Shown here: piece by piece, positions 24,001 to 36,600 of the stretch | How the letters are laid out: every line of letters starts with the position of its first letter | Position numbering within the stretch: the stretch's first letter is position 1 | DNA from: Phoronis australis | Taxonomy: Eukaryota; Phoronida; Phoronidae | Assembly: GCA_002633005.1 (NCBI GenBank) | Contig: NMRA01000008.1 | Span: forward strand, 2,122,598-2,186,597 | Direction of reading: 5' to 3' | Length of the DNA stretch: 64,000 nucleotides | Notes under the pieces: generated by a model | Database searches by the model: none | The model's input: only the letters and a program-made list of their open reading frames with translations | Told to the model about the DNA's origin: nothing | Program-made: the position numbers and the translations under genes

Positions 24001-24730
24001 CAAGATGCCATCTACAGCTTCGCGGAAAACCTCCACTCCACGTAAAGGAAGTAATGGAAGGTTCAGTTCAGAGGCATCAGTCGAGCAACAACCACGCGAA
24101 GTGAAAAGTACAATGCCTGCTAAGAAAGCTCAAACCCCGTCAAAGAAGAAGGAAACTTCAAAGCCACCCAATACCCCTAAAAGAAAGCCCTCGGTGAAAC
24201 AGTCGCAAGAAACATCAGAAGAGCCTCCTAAGACCAAATCTCCATCCAAAACACCATCTGTTGGAAAGACACCAAAGCGAAAACCTAAAACTCCCGCCCC
24301 AAAGGTATCTGCTGAGACCGAGACACCATCCAAGGCACCATCTGTTGGAAAGACACCAAAGCGAAAACCTAAAACTCCAAAGTCCAGGTCCCCCACCAAA
24401 ACACCTGCCGTTAGAAAGACTCCGAAGCAAAAACCTAAAACTCCATCGCAAAATGGTCAGCCAAAAACTCCGGCGACAGTTTCTCAAGCATTGCAAGTGA
24501 GTATGAATGACACTCCACAGACAAGCAATGTTGCAACGAAAACACCAAGCACTCGCAAACGCAAGCAAAACATTCCCGCCAGTGAAGTGAAGGTGAAAAA
24601 GCCCAAGACCACACGTCCAGAAGAAGAAATCGGCACGAATGAGCCAGAATCAATACAGTCTCTGACGGTTCCGGGAGGCGATAGTATACAGGAGGAGACA
24701 CAAAGCAAATGGACTTGTGCTATACAATAG
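21036..24730 (+). CDS. Unrecognised basic S/T-P-rich protein, probable chromatin factor
   Basis: Three coding exons: 21036-21142, 21982-22086 and 23785-24730, phases 2 and 2, 386 codons (385 aa). The ATG is the first base after an acceptor (TTTACAG), so a 5' UTR exon lies upstream. The protein starts M-T-R-S-T-R-A-R-T-P-A-K-S. Its middle carries three related units of the form K-(T/A)-P-(S/A)-V-(G/R)-K-T-P-K-(R/Q)-K-P-K-T-P (24244-24450), with many S-P/T-P-x-K sites and basic clusters such as K-R-K-Q-N. No folded domain, signal peptide or membrane segment is visible, and I see no RVxF motif. The composition resembles that of its Ki-67-like neighbour, so a nuclear, DNA-associated, CDK-regulated protein is a reasonable guess. 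The exon 2 acceptor (TTGAAG at 21976-21981) is weak and chosen by phase. Confidence 0.72.
21506..21663. mobile_element. MITE-like element, family 2, copy 1
   Basis: Inverted ends GATAGGATTCTATTTT and AAATGGAATCCTTTCACG. Related copies lie near 30966 and 57052. It lies in intron 1 of the basic gene. Confidence 0.5.
22120..22512 (+). repeat. Repeat B, copy 1, with a nested CTCF-motif repeat
   Basis: The outer parts (AGTGCTTAAAACCACCATTT near 22120, and GCAGCAATATCTGAC to GGAGGGTGACT at 22437-22478) match 44849-45540 in order. Between them, 22222-22424 is an insertion of the CTCF-motif repeat (CCACTAGGGGGCAC at 22237-22250). Its end folds on itself (ATGCGTCCACATAT facing ATATGTGGGCGCAT). Confidence 0.7.
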
Positions 24731-27392
24731 TCACGTACTACAGTTCTACAAACATATCACTCGATGAGTTTTGACTAGTTCTTAGGCAGGGGAGAGACAC
24801 AAAACCCATTTTATCACTCTTTAGTTTTCATCTATTCATGTACAGCACATCATAAACTAGAGATCTGCATTTTTCATTTTCTAGCATTGGTTTAATTTTA
24901 TGTACAGTTGTTGATAGCTAATTAGGCTATAGAAATTTCTACACTATACATGTTGAAATTTCCAGCTATTTTTTATATTCTCTATAATGATTGCAATGGA
25001 ATTTTACATGGTATTTTAGGTTTATTTGCAAAATACAGGTAATAACTGCACACAACACTGACCCCTGCGTGACTTACAACCTTTGTGTTTGGGTCAAGTG
25101 CAACATGTTGTCTCTTATGCACTTGTATATCGTCCGTTAATTATGTAATGATATGCCAAATCTACACTTTTGGTCATTTAGTAATTAACAGAATTGTACG
25201 TTTCTTCATTAATTTGGCTTTGTTTCTTCGATTTCGCCAAGTATTCCAGTACATTTAGTTCTTGTTTTTTTGTTTGCCTCTGGCAAACGAGTGTTCGATC
25301 TCTAATTTTCTGGGTTTTGTTTATCTGAGAATGATTGTTAGTGTTTTTAGTTTTATTTTTGTGGTTGTAATATAGCTTATTACTGATTCCGATTTCATCA
25401 AATTCAATACCTTAGTTGGCAATTGGTTTGTTTTTGTTGCAACATTTTTGTCTTAATTATAATGTATATAACAGCTGGGTTATGAAATGCAATGAATGTA
25501 CTTGTGGATTCTATTGTGAAATTGGAAAATACAGATAACAAGTGATATGCATTCCGTTATGAGTGTGTTGCACATGCTTGTCCTCAGCTGCATGCTTCAG
25601 CTTATAAACACGCCAAGAATTATACAACACTTCTTGACTTACCTCAAAATCCAGCTGCTGCCAGGTGGTTTTGCAATTGGCACGTATGTTTTCATATGTT
25701 GCAAACCCAGCAGAATTAACGAGGAACATATTATTCCAACCTTTAAGTGTTTTAGGTCGTAAAAGTCACACTTCTTGTCCAATTTCCAAAATTCAAAAAC
25801 CTAATTAACAAACTGTTCAAACATGCTATTCACAAGCTTTGCAAATGAAATAGTATTGTTGCCTCCAATATAATTATGATGGTCTCGTCCAGAAGATGAC
25901 AACATCATAAGCCTGAGACTATTTAATTAACCACAACAGCATGGTGTCCCCAATTTAAACCCACAGATTCTGTGGTGCGCAAACCGGTCGAGTTGCCAAA
26001 TCTTGACTGGTCAGGATGTCAGTGTAAGATTCTTTTCATGAACACTTCACGAGTGCAGGGTTTAATCTGTACTCGATAATCAACTAAAAAATTGAGTCGA
26101 GTCTTGATTTCGGAGATTAGACAATGAGCCCTGTTCAACTAGGTTGTGCTTCTAGTTTATATTCTCAACAGATACACAAATCGCAATCTGAATAATTTTT
26201 ATTTTAGTGAAATTTGTAAAACTTTCATTGCACCAAAGCTGCATACTGCAACAGTTTGGTCAAAATAGACCACTACAAACCGGAATAAGGTCTGGGGCAG
26301 CAAAGCAACTTACAGATTTGGCCATGAATAAAATCAATGAGTTGTGACCTCACACAATCACATGTCACTCCTGAATGGCTGTAAACTGCAGTGTTCTCCA
26401 CAACAGGAATTCAAACTCTACTTGAATTTCAAAATTCATGTTAATGCGTTCAAAAGTCAATGTCTATACTGTGGAGAGTTTGTATGTTTTAACTCAGTCT
26501 CGGAATAAATTCATTGAACTTCTACCAAAAGTCCAACATGTCCTGATTTGCTGAAGAAATGACTGATCTCCCAATACTTCAAACTCGTTGCCCAGGTTTT
26601 TAAACTCGACACAAGTGAGCCAAACTCGTCACGGCAAAATTCAAAATTGACGTCGTAGAAACAAACTTGATTTAGACCTATTACTGATTAAAAATTAGAA
26701 ATTTCTAAATTTGCAAAGAAATAACAGTGCATAATTCATTGAGATACCTGTTCAGCACATTAAATGACACTGTGACAAGCCATTTCACTGGTGCTGACTC
26801 TAAAGCAATACCGAACAATTACTTCTTTCAAAGCCATTAAATCATCTCCAAGACTATTAAGCAATTTCAGACCAATTTCATAATGGTAATTGGTCTAAAT
26901 TCAAAATTTGGTTTTGTGATGGAAGGAAGCTATAGCTGTTTTAATCATCTCGGGCGTTCATAGGAAAATGTAATTGTTGAATATGCAAATCACACCTTTT
27001 CCACTTCACTGCCACGCACAACCTACTATAGAACAACCTGCACCATTACAACTTACCCCACATTTAAGTGGAGTGTCCACACACACATCAGATGACTAGG
27101 GTGAGGTGGAAGATGTCGCTCTGTGCATGACAATGACCAGCTGATGAGAGTGCCGGCCGCAAAAGAAAATCCGTCTGTATGTAACCGCAGGTGCATGGGC
27201 GGCGCACCATAGGGTGCTATAGCCCTCACTTTTTTCAGTGCTACGCCGCGCATGGTCTATAGGCGATGCACCACAGGGGGCTGAGGGGACTTTAGCCCCC
27301 CACTTTTTTCAGTGCTGCGCCGCCCATGAGGTGATAGCTGATAATTACTTCCACCTTGCCCAGCAATTAGAAGTGGTGCAATTGTCTCTAGA
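24731..27392. other. Intergenic region including the basic gene's 3' UTR
   Basis: No coding exon seen. AATAAA motifs on the plus strand occur near 26328 and 26504, but the 3' end is uncertain. At 27190-27330 two tandem copies of a GC-rich segment (core CACTTTTTTCAGTGCT, flanked by GGGCGGCGCA-like ends) resemble a small dispersed element. Confidence 0.4.
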
Positions 27393-28006
27393 ACAAGTTA
27401 CCCTACCCCGATAAGGTGGAGTAAGTTCTCACAAGTTACCCTACCCCGATAAGGTGGAGTAAGTTCTCACAAGTTACCCTACCCCGATAAGGTGGAGTAA
27501 GTTCTCACAAGTTACCCTACCCCGATAAGGTGGAGTAAGTTCTCACAAGTTACCCTACCCCGATAAGGTGGAGTAAGTTCTCACAAGTTACCCTACCCCG
27601 ATAAGGTGGAGTAAGTTCTCACAAGTTACCCTACCCCGATAAGGTGGAGTAAGTTCTCACAAGTTACCCTACCCCGATAAGGTGGAGTAAGTTCTCACAA
27701 GTTACCCTACCCCGATAAGGTGGAGTAAGTTCTCACAAGTTACCCTACCCCGATAAGGTGGAGTAAGTTCTCACAAGTTACCCTACCCCGATAAGGTGGA
27801 GTAAGTTCTCACAAGTTACCCTACCCCGATAAGGTGGAGTAAGTTCTCACAAGTTACCCTACCCCGATAAGGTGGAGTAAGTTCTCACAAGTTACCCTAC
27901 CCCGATAAGGTGGAGTAAGTTCTCACAAGTTACCCTACCCCGATAAGGTGGAGTAAGTTCTCACAAGTTACCCTACCCCGATAAGGTGGAGTAAGTTCTC
28001 ACAAGT
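27393..28006 (+). repeat. Perfect minisatellite, 16 x 38 bp
   Basis: Unit: ACAAGTTACCCTACCCCGAT followed by AAGGTGGAGTAAGTTCTC. Sixteen copies without a visible mismatch fill 27393-28000, and ACAAGT starts a seventeenth. Each unit holds one CGATAAGG (GATA-type) site and is itself imperfectly palindromic. It lies between the convergent 3' ends of the basic gene and RMND5. Confidence 0.97.
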
Positions 28007-29123
28007 GGGACAAGTCGCACTCATTTAAATAGCATCCACACAGCACTCAAACCCAGCAACAACTCGTTTCAGGAGTAAATTGTTCTAGGGTAAGTCAGTG
28101 TGTGGACGGCACTCAAGTCACTAAAAGTAGTGCCACTCGCATATGTAGCGATCATATTTATCCAGTACCCACACAGCATGTAGAGATAATAGCCAGATGA
28201 TGGCATGTTACTTGTAGTCCCTAAAATCCCAGATTGCCTCATGGCCACTTTGTATCAGGCAAGGCTGCGTAATGCTTTAAAAGTATCCTTTACACTACCC
28301 CCAAGTTGACATCAGATTCTGTTCAATGTTTAATCCTCGACTTCAAATCGCAAGCACACTTTCATATTTCTTAAATAATACTGTGATAATGGCAAAAAGA
28401 ATACATATGAAACATTTGTATGCCTCAAAAGAATATGCAAAATCTAGGTGTTCATATTACATGGTAAGCATCGGGCAGCAGTCTCTGGCCTCAATTAGAC
28501 AAATACGATGTCGTCATATGTTCACGTACTTACCAATTTGATCAATTGTAATTAACGAGTGAGCTGACAGTTAACAGAATGAATTAAAAACAATACCAAT
28601 AATCCATTTTTACAAATTTATTGAAATCAATTTTTTTAACGGTTTAAACGAAGACCATTACAATAAAAAAATCCAATTAATATTAATATGCACTACACGT
28701 ACCATCATTTTTGCAAACTGTTTTCAACAACATGTTTCACTAACATGTGTCAGTATACAGAGTAATATAAGTTAAGTTCCCACATGCTCAAATATTGTAC
28801 AAGACCTGTCAGAGAAACAGCCACTTCTCAAGAAACACAAAACACCCTCTCCAATTCTAAGAAAAGTACCCACAATGCTGTGCATCAATAGGTACTTGGC
28901 CTAAAGAGGGAAGACTGGGACTACTCAATAAAGGAACAGCAGGCGCACTGCAAGAGTTTCTTTTTTTATTCTGTTGTTAATTAAACAACATTAGTCATTC
29001 AAAGACTGAAATGGTTCAACTTTTAATGACAGATTCATTTTTACAGCTTGTAGTGTCAAAAATGACCTACAGTGCAAGTGAATTTATTTTTTTGTTAAAC
29101 TTGAATAGATCGTAAGGCAGTTA
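28007..29123. other. Intergenic and possible distal RMND5 3' UTR
   Basis: No coding sequence seen. Minus-strand AATAAA motifs (TTTATT on the plus strand) near 28617, 28963 and 29086 are candidate RMND5 polyadenylation signals; I cannot tell which is used. Confidence 0.4.
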
Positions 29124-29305
29124 CATCTCATATCCTAACTGAATGCTTCTTACATGTTGGGATTTGAACAGGCAGTGTTCACAGATCCTGGACTTTTATG
29201 ACAGGCTTCTTTTGTTTGGGATGCCAGTACCTAAAGTCCAGGATCTGTGAACACTGCCTGTTCAAATCCCAACATGTAAGAAGCATTCAGTAAGGATGTG
29301 AGATG
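29124..29305. repeat. Near-perfect 73-bp inverted repeat (hairpin)
   Basis: The left arm 29124-29196 and right arm 29233-29305 are reverse complements with only two visible mismatches; the loop is 36 bases. Arm core: GTTCACAGATCCTGGACTTT. It sits in the RMND5 3' UTR or just downstream. It could be a young inverted duplication, a source of double-stranded RNA, or a fold-back artefact. Confidence 0.95.
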
Positions 29306-30645
29306 CAACTTCCTCATGATCTTTTCATTTCTGAGTCAGCACTATCCCCCAATGTCAAGGTAGAGCTGGATGGCTCATTGATGTGCTCACACCAACTAAA
29401 CCAGGTAATTTTTTCACAAATATAATTTTTATTTAACTGCTACTATTAGCACCAACAGTTGCAATTGTTAAAACCTTCCTGATTTTAGTGGCTGAAGGTA
29501 AGGCAATAGGTTATACAACTATTGCAGCTGCTTGCTATATCACTGTGACGAGGAGTTATAACCTTGCAGCAGTTATACCCTTTACAACCGTTTCTAGGCT
29601 TTTAATCATGAGATGCAATCTTTAGAGCTTGGAATGACCAATGAGAAAAAAAGAGGAAAATTTTCCAGGTGATGTGTCGTTCCACAAATAGGCTTGTGCG
29701 ATAGACATGTTTTTTGTGTTGTAAAATTTAACTGAAATAAACATTTTTGCATGAATAAAGTCAAAATAGTAATATAAAAAAGGCGAGAAAAGAGGAAACT
29801 AGAAATCAAGTCGAAACCAAAAACAAGGAAATCCTCTTAAAAGAGGAAAATTCCAAGCCCTGAACCTTTGAACCATGTTTAAAATGGCATTGTTACCCAG
29901 AAGAACTAACTTTTGATTTAAACCACATCCTGCTATAAAATTGGTCTCAATGTGCTCACTTATGAGATGAAAATGTATTTTGTGTTCTCCTAAAGAACTG
30001 GCACTTCGTTATTCCTCAAGAGCGTGCTTGGCAAATAAAATGAAACGCTGTGACAAGTCCTCTAGTAAAGCCTTGTCTCAAGCAATAAGGAACTGTCACT
30101 TTTTTCAAAGTCAAGAAATCACAAGAGACAATTTTAGACTGTAAAGTGGTCTAAATCTAAAGTTGATTTTTTGTGGCATATGGCAGGTTCAAGGCTGCTT
30201 TAAAAGTAACCACCACTTTGGTGCGAACAGTAAGCATGAAATTTGGGTTCTGGCGAGGGTCTGGTAAAATGGGTCAATACACTATAATGACCAGCTTACT
30301 ATGTTCCAGCTGACCAAGGCAGCTCTAACATGAAACTAGTGGGACAATTCATGGATCACCGCACCTAAGGAAAGTAACAGTGGTGTTGTTGTGCTTCTTC
30401 ATACAGTAAGCAATTGTGTGCATGCTTAAAAAGTAAGAGTGTCACCTGCTACAATTTTAAGCCAAAATAGTCCGGCGAATAGCCCTGTTTGGAAGAGTAT
30501 TCCGTCTGCTACACTACGATGCCAAATTGCGAACCACATCTCTAGCGCATTCCAGATTCCAAAGCAGTGTCTCAAACAGACGATAAAATCTCAGGATGGT
30601 GGTCGCTGTAGTGACATGAACTATCAAAGCAGAGCTGGCGATGCA

Positions 30646-33600
30646 TCATAAATAGATGAGTTTGGCATCAGCAGGGGACTGTTCCATTGGACAGTAAGGA
30701 CATTTAACTCTGGAATAAAAATCATAGGAATACAAATACGAAGGTTTGAGATTAGAGAATGAAAGAACAAAATCAAATTTAAAGACATTCAATTTTAACT
30801 TAATTTGTATTACTGGAGAATATATATATAAGTATATTTTTACATTTTATTTAAATTTTATTAAAAAAGGAAGCATTATTCAAAACTACACTTCGCCCTG
30901 TATAACTGGCTAAAAAGGAAAATTGAAATTAGTCATTTTATTCTCATATAATCAATCTCATAATATTCTTTACCGTGACAGGATTCTATCTCTGTTTCCA
31001 ACTCAAGTCACAGACAACGTGTACACGTGATATTTTTGACTTCTCAATTTTAAGAATAGGCAACCCCAATAAACTCTGAACCACTTTCTTGAGTGGCAGA
31101 TTATTAGAATGTTCTTGTTGGCCTAGCGTGTAAAACAAAACCTGCTTACGTTATTCCAAACTTCTATTGTGCTTTTTTACTACACATGAAGCCTTACTTG
31201 TTTCCACTGGCCAGCTTGCCAAGAGCATCCTTTGAAATAACGTGCCCACACACCAAACGTACAGGGGGGTTGTTGTCTGTTGCCTGCTGTCGCAGAATAG
31301 GACAGGCAAAGATAGAGTGATAGCGGCAGTCATGTCCTAGGTCAATCTCCACCTAGAGGCAGAAATGTGTATTACTTGTAAACAGTTTTTCATAAGCAGG
31401 AACAGTATGAAGTTGCAGTAGTGATAGAATGATATCTCACATGTAAAGACAGTATGAATATTTGACAACTATGGAGACAAGAGAAAAATTAGAAAATACA
31501 TAACTCACAATTTGCAGTTTGTGAATAATAGGAGAGGAAGATATAAGGTGGGGGGGGGGGAGGGCTGCAAGCCCAGGGAGCCAAGTTCCCCTCCAGTCAC
31601 AATAAAAAAACGACACACCATTTTAGGGAAGTTATGAAGGTCTGTACTTCGTAGACACCCTCACTCCATGATATCTTAAATCTGTGGTGAATACAAAATA
31701 AACTCCACAAAATTTCTCATAGTGCTCATAATAAAAAAGGAAGGCTTTAACTGGTAATGCATTTGCGCTAAGAGCAACCTTTTCCCAATTTCCTTCGCAG
31801 TCTTGTCAACAGTAAATCACACCACTACGTAGCACATAGTAATGGTTTAAGTACACCAGAACAAAAGGCAGTCTTGCGGCGACATCACCACATACTTACC
31901 GGTAGTTCGTCCTTTGCGTTCCACACTCCACTGACCTGTCTCTGTTGCATCACCTGCTTAATGTTGAGCAGAGGCGGCAGGGCAGCACATCCAGCGTGAA
32001 CACTATACAACAACAAAGAATGGCAACACTTGAAATCTCACCAATTTTGGACATAATAAGTGAAATTTTTAACTTTTTCATAAAAGATGAGTAGCACCAA
32101 ATAAATGCTACATCAAATTTAAAGCCACAGGTCACTCACTGTTCATGAAACAGATCCTAGGGCCCAGTTGCATAAAACTCTAATCAGAACTTAACCACTG
32201 AATAAGTTTGATTGGTGCATGGCATCAAAAAGCATTATTCAACAATAGCTGTAAAGTGGCATGAGCTAGAGTAAGTGTAACGTAATTTCTGATTCATCTT
32301 CTAGCTATTATGCAACTGGATATAGGTGAGAATAATATCAAGTACAAAGGGTTCATTTTAGAAAAATACAGTAGCCTCATCAATCGATTAATTGGACCTT
32401 TCTTGTCAATTGCAAAGGCTTTTAACATTGCTGTTAATGCCCGAAATTTCCCAAAAACTTGTCGGATGGTGATTATGGTCTATAACTTAAAAACGGTCGG
32501 CATTAATTTTGCACCACTATCTTTCGTTTTGGAAAAAACCGAAAAGATCAATTTTAAATGAAAATTGAAACTTGTCCGTCATCACATTGTGTCTAAAAAT
32601 CTCGAAGTGCCACCAAAGATTTTAATGCAGCAACAGCAGATTGATTCCAAAAATGACTACTGCAACCCATCGAGAATAGTATCTGTAAATTTTTGAAACC
32701 AGTGTAATTCTGAAGGAGACCTTAGGTAGACAATGCCGGTGAGTATCACTCTTAATGCTCTCAAGTGGGTAAAACACACTTACAGGAGTCCTGCACTTTG
32801 AGAACCAGTTTCCTCCACTGAACAACAGGCATCAAACTGGTTCTCAAAATACCTGAACACTGTAAGTGACCATTGCCCTCAAAGGGTTTAGGGCACCTCA
32901 TCCGAGCAATTTTGAGAATTTTGAAGCCATTAGGTGAATTGTGATTAATGTCATAAAGTATGACTTAAAAATAGATCTGCTGTAAAGTTAACAACTAGTT
33001 CATGTTTTTTTATTCTACAAACTCTTTGTTTTATGTCAGGACTTGAGGCAATCCAAAAGAATAAACGCAAATGAACGAGAGACTGTCAACTATGTGCACC
33101 CGTAATAACACATTGATGCCTTACCAGATCAGGTAACTACTGAGTGATTGTTTTGCATCATACCTTTTTCACACTGAATTATTTCATAAACCGCTAAGCC
33201 AAGTAAATTGTATACCAACCTGACACTGAGAGGACTTTCAACAGAGAGACCCATCAGCGCACAGGCATCCCGTGTGAATATCTCACAAATTTCGTCCCAC
33301 AATTCAGGATCCAAAAGGTGCTGGTATGGCGAATTTTGAATCCCATTTCTCAGGAATAGCAAACTTCCCATTAAAACCTGAAGATCTAAAAATAAAGAGA
33401 AAAATTTAAACACACACCCCAAAACTCATGCTGGAAAATGCAAGAAAAATTACATCTGGTTACTTCTATTTAAACAGAATTACATTAAAGATATCACAAA
33501 TTGGCTTGTTTCTTTTAGCATGGTTTCACTGTTTTCATTTCGGAAATGATTATTCCTATTTCAATGCTATTATCGCTCAAATATATCCAACATTTGAAAA

Positions 33601-36600
33601 AGTTAAAATTCAACAGCACTATTACATCCCCACATCTCCACTTCACATTATAATTTGCTCATTATCATAATCTATGTAAGCGAATAAGAGACACCACATG
33701 CTGACAATCTGAAAACGGATACTTTGATGTGGAAAACATGTGATAACATTGAACCCTTGAGGTGGATTATCACAGGAATAATACATAATGATAATCACAA
33801 ACATTTTTAAGTCTGGTCTGCACGCCACCTGTTGGTCACATCACGTGACCTAATGAACTATTTCTGAAAAATAATTAAATGTCACTTGAGCAAAAGTGCA
33901 AAGTGTCTGAGAATATACACATAACCGCGAGGTTTATTCAACAATTGTAAAATTCCTGTCTCAAGTCTTAAGTCACTTTCATGAAACAGATCCCAGATGC
34001 TATCGTTTGGTCTAACAGTCATATTACTGATACAACACTAAATACAGTTGTAAGAAATGAGGTCACCTTTAAATAGGTTGGAGAGAAACTGGCCAGTATC
34101 TGAAACAGCACTATATATAGCTTTAACAAATGGGGTCACCTTTAATTTAGGTTGGTGAGAAACTGGCCAACTGAAACAACACTACATTATAGCTACCGTA
34201 TAACAAGTGAGCTCACCTTTAATGTAGGTAGGTGAGAAACCAGCCAGTAATTGTGCTTGTTGCAAAGCTTCTTGCTGTTTAGTGCGACCGATGGAGACCA
34301 GTTCGATGAATCGCAGCTTGTGTAACTTAAACTCCAGAGAGCTGTTAATGGTTGCCAAATCTTCTCTGTGTTGGCTGGTCCATCTAGTATTATGACAAAC
34401 ACTTTTGTTATTTTCACTTTCATTAACTCCCGTTGAGTTCTGCATTTGACAACACTTTACTCAAAGCTGCCTTGGACAAAATTCCCCTCCTCACCATGGC
34501 AACTTATTGCTCGCCACGAGATATTCTAATGATGAGTACCTTGCACTTAGTTGTGGGGAATTTTGTGTGCAATAGGTAACAAGTGCGTTTTGCCTATCCC
34601 TTCTACCGGTAATGGTCTGATATAATGTGTCTGAATTTTGAGAACCAGTTTTCCCCACAAAACAACGGGCATCAAACTGGTTCTCAAAATACGGGCATGT
34701 TATATCAGATTATTGCCCCTTCTACCACCAGATGTTTGTATTTAGAGATTACAACTATTATCACGAACACAGATAACACGATATTTGATGCACAAATGAC
34801 ATCTACCATAAGTGTCACTTATGAATAATATTTGTGAAAAAAGTAGTGATGTGTTACGGATTCAGTCTATGACACACTTTTCTACTGACCTGAGTGCTGG
34901 GTCCAAATCCCGTTGCTTCAATGATTCTAGAATTCTGTGCAACTCTAAAAATGGTTCCTTTTTGTCTTCAGCAATTTCTAGTTTTGCATCCTAAAATGGT
35001 TTGTGTTTTGTACATTAATAAATACATGAAATCAGAACTAAAATATAAAGCCCTTTCACACTAACTGTGAGCAGAGCATCGATGTAAACTGCGAAGTTAT
35101 ATTGAACCGTTCATACCAGCTTCGGCATCAAAGTAAATGATAGGTGGTGCTGGCATCATAGAATTAATTTGCAAGGTGGCGCTGATGCATCCTGTGCATG
35201 CTAAGATTTTTTAATGTGGGAATTTGAGAACATTTACGTGTGATAATTGACATTAAACTTATTTCTAATTCAATAAATGATTATTTGAGGAAAATATATT
35301 AAGCAACTACTAGCGACGACTCTGCCTGCTAGTTTTTGATGATAGCAGTGGCCCCTTCGATGAGACTGAAGTTGACCGTTCATACGACACCGCAGCGTTG
35401 ACGCTCTGCTGTTAAATCCACCTGTTTACTGCGAAGTTAACCATTCATACTGACTGCAACTCCCCAAAACACTGACAAATCGATGTTAGTATGAAAGAGC
35501 CTATACGCTTTTTAAGTTTGCTGAATTTCAGTGTCAATGAAAATCATGTCAATTGTACAGTAATTCTTATACAATGCAGACTTGTGAAATTTTATTTTTT
35601 CAAATTTATCTTCGAAAATAATTATTGGGAAAATTCTACTTCATTTTTAGCTTGACTTGTACATTGTAGATGTCAACAAACAATATTTTCTTCAACTATC
35701 TGCAGCGAAGTAATCGATCTTTGAAAATTTGAAAAACGACAGTTATGTCAATTATTTTTTTGCAAAATAAGAGAAAAACTACCACTACATTAGACCACTA
35801 ATGACTGATTATGAGGTACAGGTGTTGCTAATTACAATCTAGTTCACTAAATGACAAATCTCTTCACACAAAATGCCTAAACTAACAACCCAACAAGCTT
35901 TAAATAGTTTTTATGAACTTCGAATGATCCCCACTGTGAAGCAGAGAACTTCCTCAGTTTGGATTTCATAAGGGGGACCGGTGGAAAGTGCGTCCACATT
36001 AAACCGAGTGATGGTGCATCAAAGCCTTGCAAACGTCTCTCATTAATAATGCACAAAACTTTTACAATATGGCTAAAGCCGCAGGAACAACAGCTGCCAT
36101 TGTACATCAAGGGAAATTCATTATCGTAGAAAGCAGGGGTGACCTATTTATAGCAAGGAACGCATTCAGTATAGCTGGGACTTTGCAAGTTTGCAGATGT
36201 CATGAAGTAAAGTTAGCATTTTCAAGATGCTCTTAGTACGCAGATGCCTTTACTAAGTAAACGTATTCTAAAAACATGATGGCCGCCATTGGCATAACTG
36301 GTTGGGGGTGCTACTGGCCACCGTTGTTTTCACACCCAAGGCTATGCCATCAACCATTACTGAAAAATGGTGGGATGGCTGCACAAAATTTTTACACAAA
36401 AGAGCAACTAGAGCACAAAAAAGACAACGGAATATATTGCTGCAGATATACCGGGAATCGTAATCTTTGTAAGTGTGCTTCAGGTTACAGCACAGTTCAC
36501 AATAAGTCATCTCACCGTGATCAACTGTTCAGCAATGTCCATCATTCCATGGCGTAGAAAGTGTTCTGCCACGACTTCGTTAAGTAAAATACCGTGAGTA

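Noticed and set aside
24130-24708. Minus-strand frames over the basic gene
   Set aside because: Antisense shadows of its third exon without recognisable features.
27393-28006. CRISPR array
   Set aside because: Units are directly adjacent with no spacers, and the genome is eukaryotic.
36276-36557. 93-codon plus frame opposite RMND5 exon 3
   Set aside because: Overlaps antisense the RMND5 exon and its intron and shows no family features.
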